Assembly (NCBI GenBank): GCA_009784975.1
Contig: WQXG01000007.1
Location: forward strand, 1-59,375
Origin: Treponema sp.
GTDB taxonomy: Bacteria; Spirochaetota; Spirochaetia; Treponematales; Breznakiellaceae
Length of the DNA: 59,375 nucleotides
Reading direction: 5' to 3'
Part shown: positions 58,546-59,375 of the stretch, in pieces
How positions within the stretch are numbered: position 1 is the stretch's first letter
How the letters are laid out: each line of letters starts with the position of its first letter
The notes under the pieces: generated by a model
Database searches by the model: none
The model's input: the letters and a program-made list of their open reading frames with translations, nothing else
Told to the model about the DNA's origin: nothing
Program-made: the position numbers and the translations under genes

Positions 58546-58945
58546 TTCCGTTGGCTTCCAAATACTCCTTAACCGAAACAATATAAACATTGTTATATTC
58601 CTTTAATTCCAATAAATGGATATCACCGGAAATTATATAATCAGCATTGGCAGCAATAGCACATTCAATATATTTATTATCTGTTTTATCCCTGCTTCCG
58701 TTTTTAATTCTTTTATTAATGAAAACAATGTCAGCAATTTCTTCTATTGATTTTATAAAGTATTCAATTTCATTTTTTCCGGCATGAAATTTTGGTCTTT
58801 CCAATACATCTTTTATTTCGTCCAGAATTTCTTTGGAAATAAATAATTCGTCTGTTTTTTTAATTGCTCTTTCCAGTATTATTCTTGGATTTCCTCCCCA
58901 AAAAAGAGCTGATATGAATATATTGGCATCCAGTACAATTTTCAT
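58538..58945 (-). CDS. vapC: PIN-domain toxin (VapC-like, COG1569 type)
   Basis: 135 residues. MKIVLDANIFISALFWGGNP near the start (first Asp), an internal Glu region (SKEILDEIKDVLERP), and SRDKTDNKYIECAIAANADY with IISGDIHLLELKEYN (further acidic residues) give the PIN metal site. RNase toxin. Overlaps vapB by 4 bp. Confidence 0.87.
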   Translation of the reverse strand: MKIVLDANIFISALFWGGNPRIILERAIKKTDELFISKEILDEIKDVLERPKFHAGKNEIEYFIKSIEEIADIVFINKRIKNGSRDKTDNKYIECAIAANADYIISGDIHLLELKEYNNVYIVSVKEYLEANGRN

Positions 58946-59196
58946 TTAACGTTCTGAATTTTCTCTTTTCTGTATTTTTTAATTTCTTTATTAACATCAT
59001 CTTCAGTAAAGCCGTATTTTGCAGCCAGACTTTCTCCGTACGAAAAGATACTTTCCCACTTTTTTTTCCGCTCTATATAGATTCTTGACGCTTCCCTGAT
59101 TAATTCCGAACGGGTTCTCGCCTCTCTTTTTGCTATCTCGTCTATCTGCTGTAATATTTCTGTGTTAAATGAGATGTTTACTGTAGCTAATGCCAT
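58942..59196 (-). CDS. vapB: Ribbon-helix-helix antitoxin (VapB/CopG-like)
   Basis: 84 residues. MALATVNISFNTEILQQIDE followed by IAKREARTRSELIREASRIY is a ribbon-helix-helix DNA-binding domain; the C-terminal GESLAAKYGFTEDDVNKEIK would bind the toxin. AGAGG site before the start. A 13-bp palindrome in its promoter is the probable operator. Confidence 0.87.
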   Translation of the reverse strand: MALATVNISFNTEILQQIDEIAKREARTRSELIREASRIYIERKKKWESIFSYGESLAAKYGFTEDDVNKEIKKYRKEKIQNVK

Positions 59197-59214
59197 ATAT
59201 TACCTCTTGTTATT

Positions 59215-59244
59215 AATATACAAAGTTTGTATGTGTATTGTCAA
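59215..59244 (-). promoter_or_regulatory. vapBC promoter with operator
   Basis: On the minus strand TTGACA (59244-59239), 18-bp spacer, TATATT (59220-59215). TACAAA-C-TTTGTA (59231-59219) overlaps the spacer and -10 box. Unlike the other TA modules, it has a normal leader with a ribosome binding site. Confidence 0.7.
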
Positions 59245-59271
59245 GTGTTTTTGGGTTCTTTCCAAAGTTAG

Positions 59272-59300
59272 TTGACATATTTAATAAAATGTGGTATAAT
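59272..59300 (+). promoter_or_regulatory. Consensus promoter near the window end
   Basis: TTGACA (59272-59277), 17-bp spacer, TATAAT (59295-59300): perfect. Drives the gene beginning at 59335. Confidence 0.85.
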
Positions 59301-59334
59301 CAAGAGGCCAAAAGCAAGAGGGGGCTCTGGAGTT

Positions 59335-59375
59335 ATGGAAAAGTTTATAAAAGGGTTAGATAAAAATCTTAGGTA
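59335..59375 (+). CDS. Start of an unidentified gene, cut by the window edge
   Basis: ATG 59335 with CTGGAG 5 nt upstream; only MEKFIKGLDKNLR is visible. Too short to identify. Confidence 0.5.
   Translation, partial: MEKFIKGLDKNLR

Noticed and set aside
52311..59375. Complete DGR with reverse transcriptase and template
   Set aside because: All large ORFs after the target gene were read; none has RT motifs and no adenine-rich copy of either variable region was seen in the window.

Overview
The window looks like chromosomal DNA of a low-GC, host-associated spirochaete close to Treponema. It has a FlaB-type periplasmic flagellin behind a sigma-28-like promoter, a PUR-domain protein of the BpuR type, many lipoproteins with spirochaete-style lipoboxes, a full rnfCDGEAB operon, a GH43 glycosidase with KDG kinase, and two lipoproteins ending in what look like DGR (diversity-generating retroelement) variable regions, as in Treponema TvpA. 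No rRNA, CRISPR array, phage or complete IS element was seen.

Layout. 1-6.0 kb: two large surface lipoproteins (GLUG-repeat; collagen-like/DUF1566 with a DGR-like 3' end). 6.1-9.1 kb: two tandem copies of a structured small RNA, a CdiA-toxin-like nuclease, a 3' lipoprotein remnant, a MazEF-type module whose toxin is broken by a 67-bp insertion, and a DUF433/DUF5615 pair. 9.3-10.5 kb: flaB. 10.6-21.8 kb: housekeeping and sugar genes (argA-like, recO, TraB/GumN, hybrid kinase with kdgK, HAD phosphatase, GH43, rpoZ, miaA, MFS). 22-28 kb: accessory genes (MNT nucleotidyltransferase, XRE regulator, LpoB-like and beta-helix envelope proteins, DUF3791 pair, DUF1905, DUF4143 ATPase). 27.9-32.9 kb: rnf operon. 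33-40 kb: alcohol dehydrogenase, tRNA-Leu, HigBA, TlpA-like, TrpB2, mnmA, rubrerythrin, Zn-peptidase. 40-44 kb: two paralogous FN3 lipoproteins with conserved leaders, an ion channel and an Rpn-type nuclease. 44.3-50 kb: thyA-folA-nucleotidyltransferase-DUF368 operon, phosphohexomutase and the PUR protein. 50-59.4 kb: AbiE module, a second DGR-target lipoprotein, an AT-rich four-gene cassette (P-loop kinase, membrane-anchored dCTP-deaminase-fold protein, micro-membrane peptide, TIR protein), VapBC, and the start of a further gene.

Three patterns cut across the window. First, a family of low-complexity repeats (CTCTCGCGGAGACGCAGAG-like units and two others) has spread between and into genes. 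It forms an in-frame loop in DHFR, the C-terminus of MiaA, the ribosome binding site of the MFS gene, a 135-residue basic tail on the PUR protein and the signal peptide of the first lipoprotein. Second, several genes, especially toxin-antitoxin modules, have a sigma-70 promoter whose -10 box lies exactly 6 nt before the start codon, implying leaderless mRNAs. Third, mutable surface proteins and conflict systems are packed together.

The best candidates for something undescribed are the kinase/DCD-TM/peptide/TIR cassette (55.0-58.0 kb) and the paired structured RNA (6.13-6.45 kb). All functions are read from sequence by eye; no database search was run.
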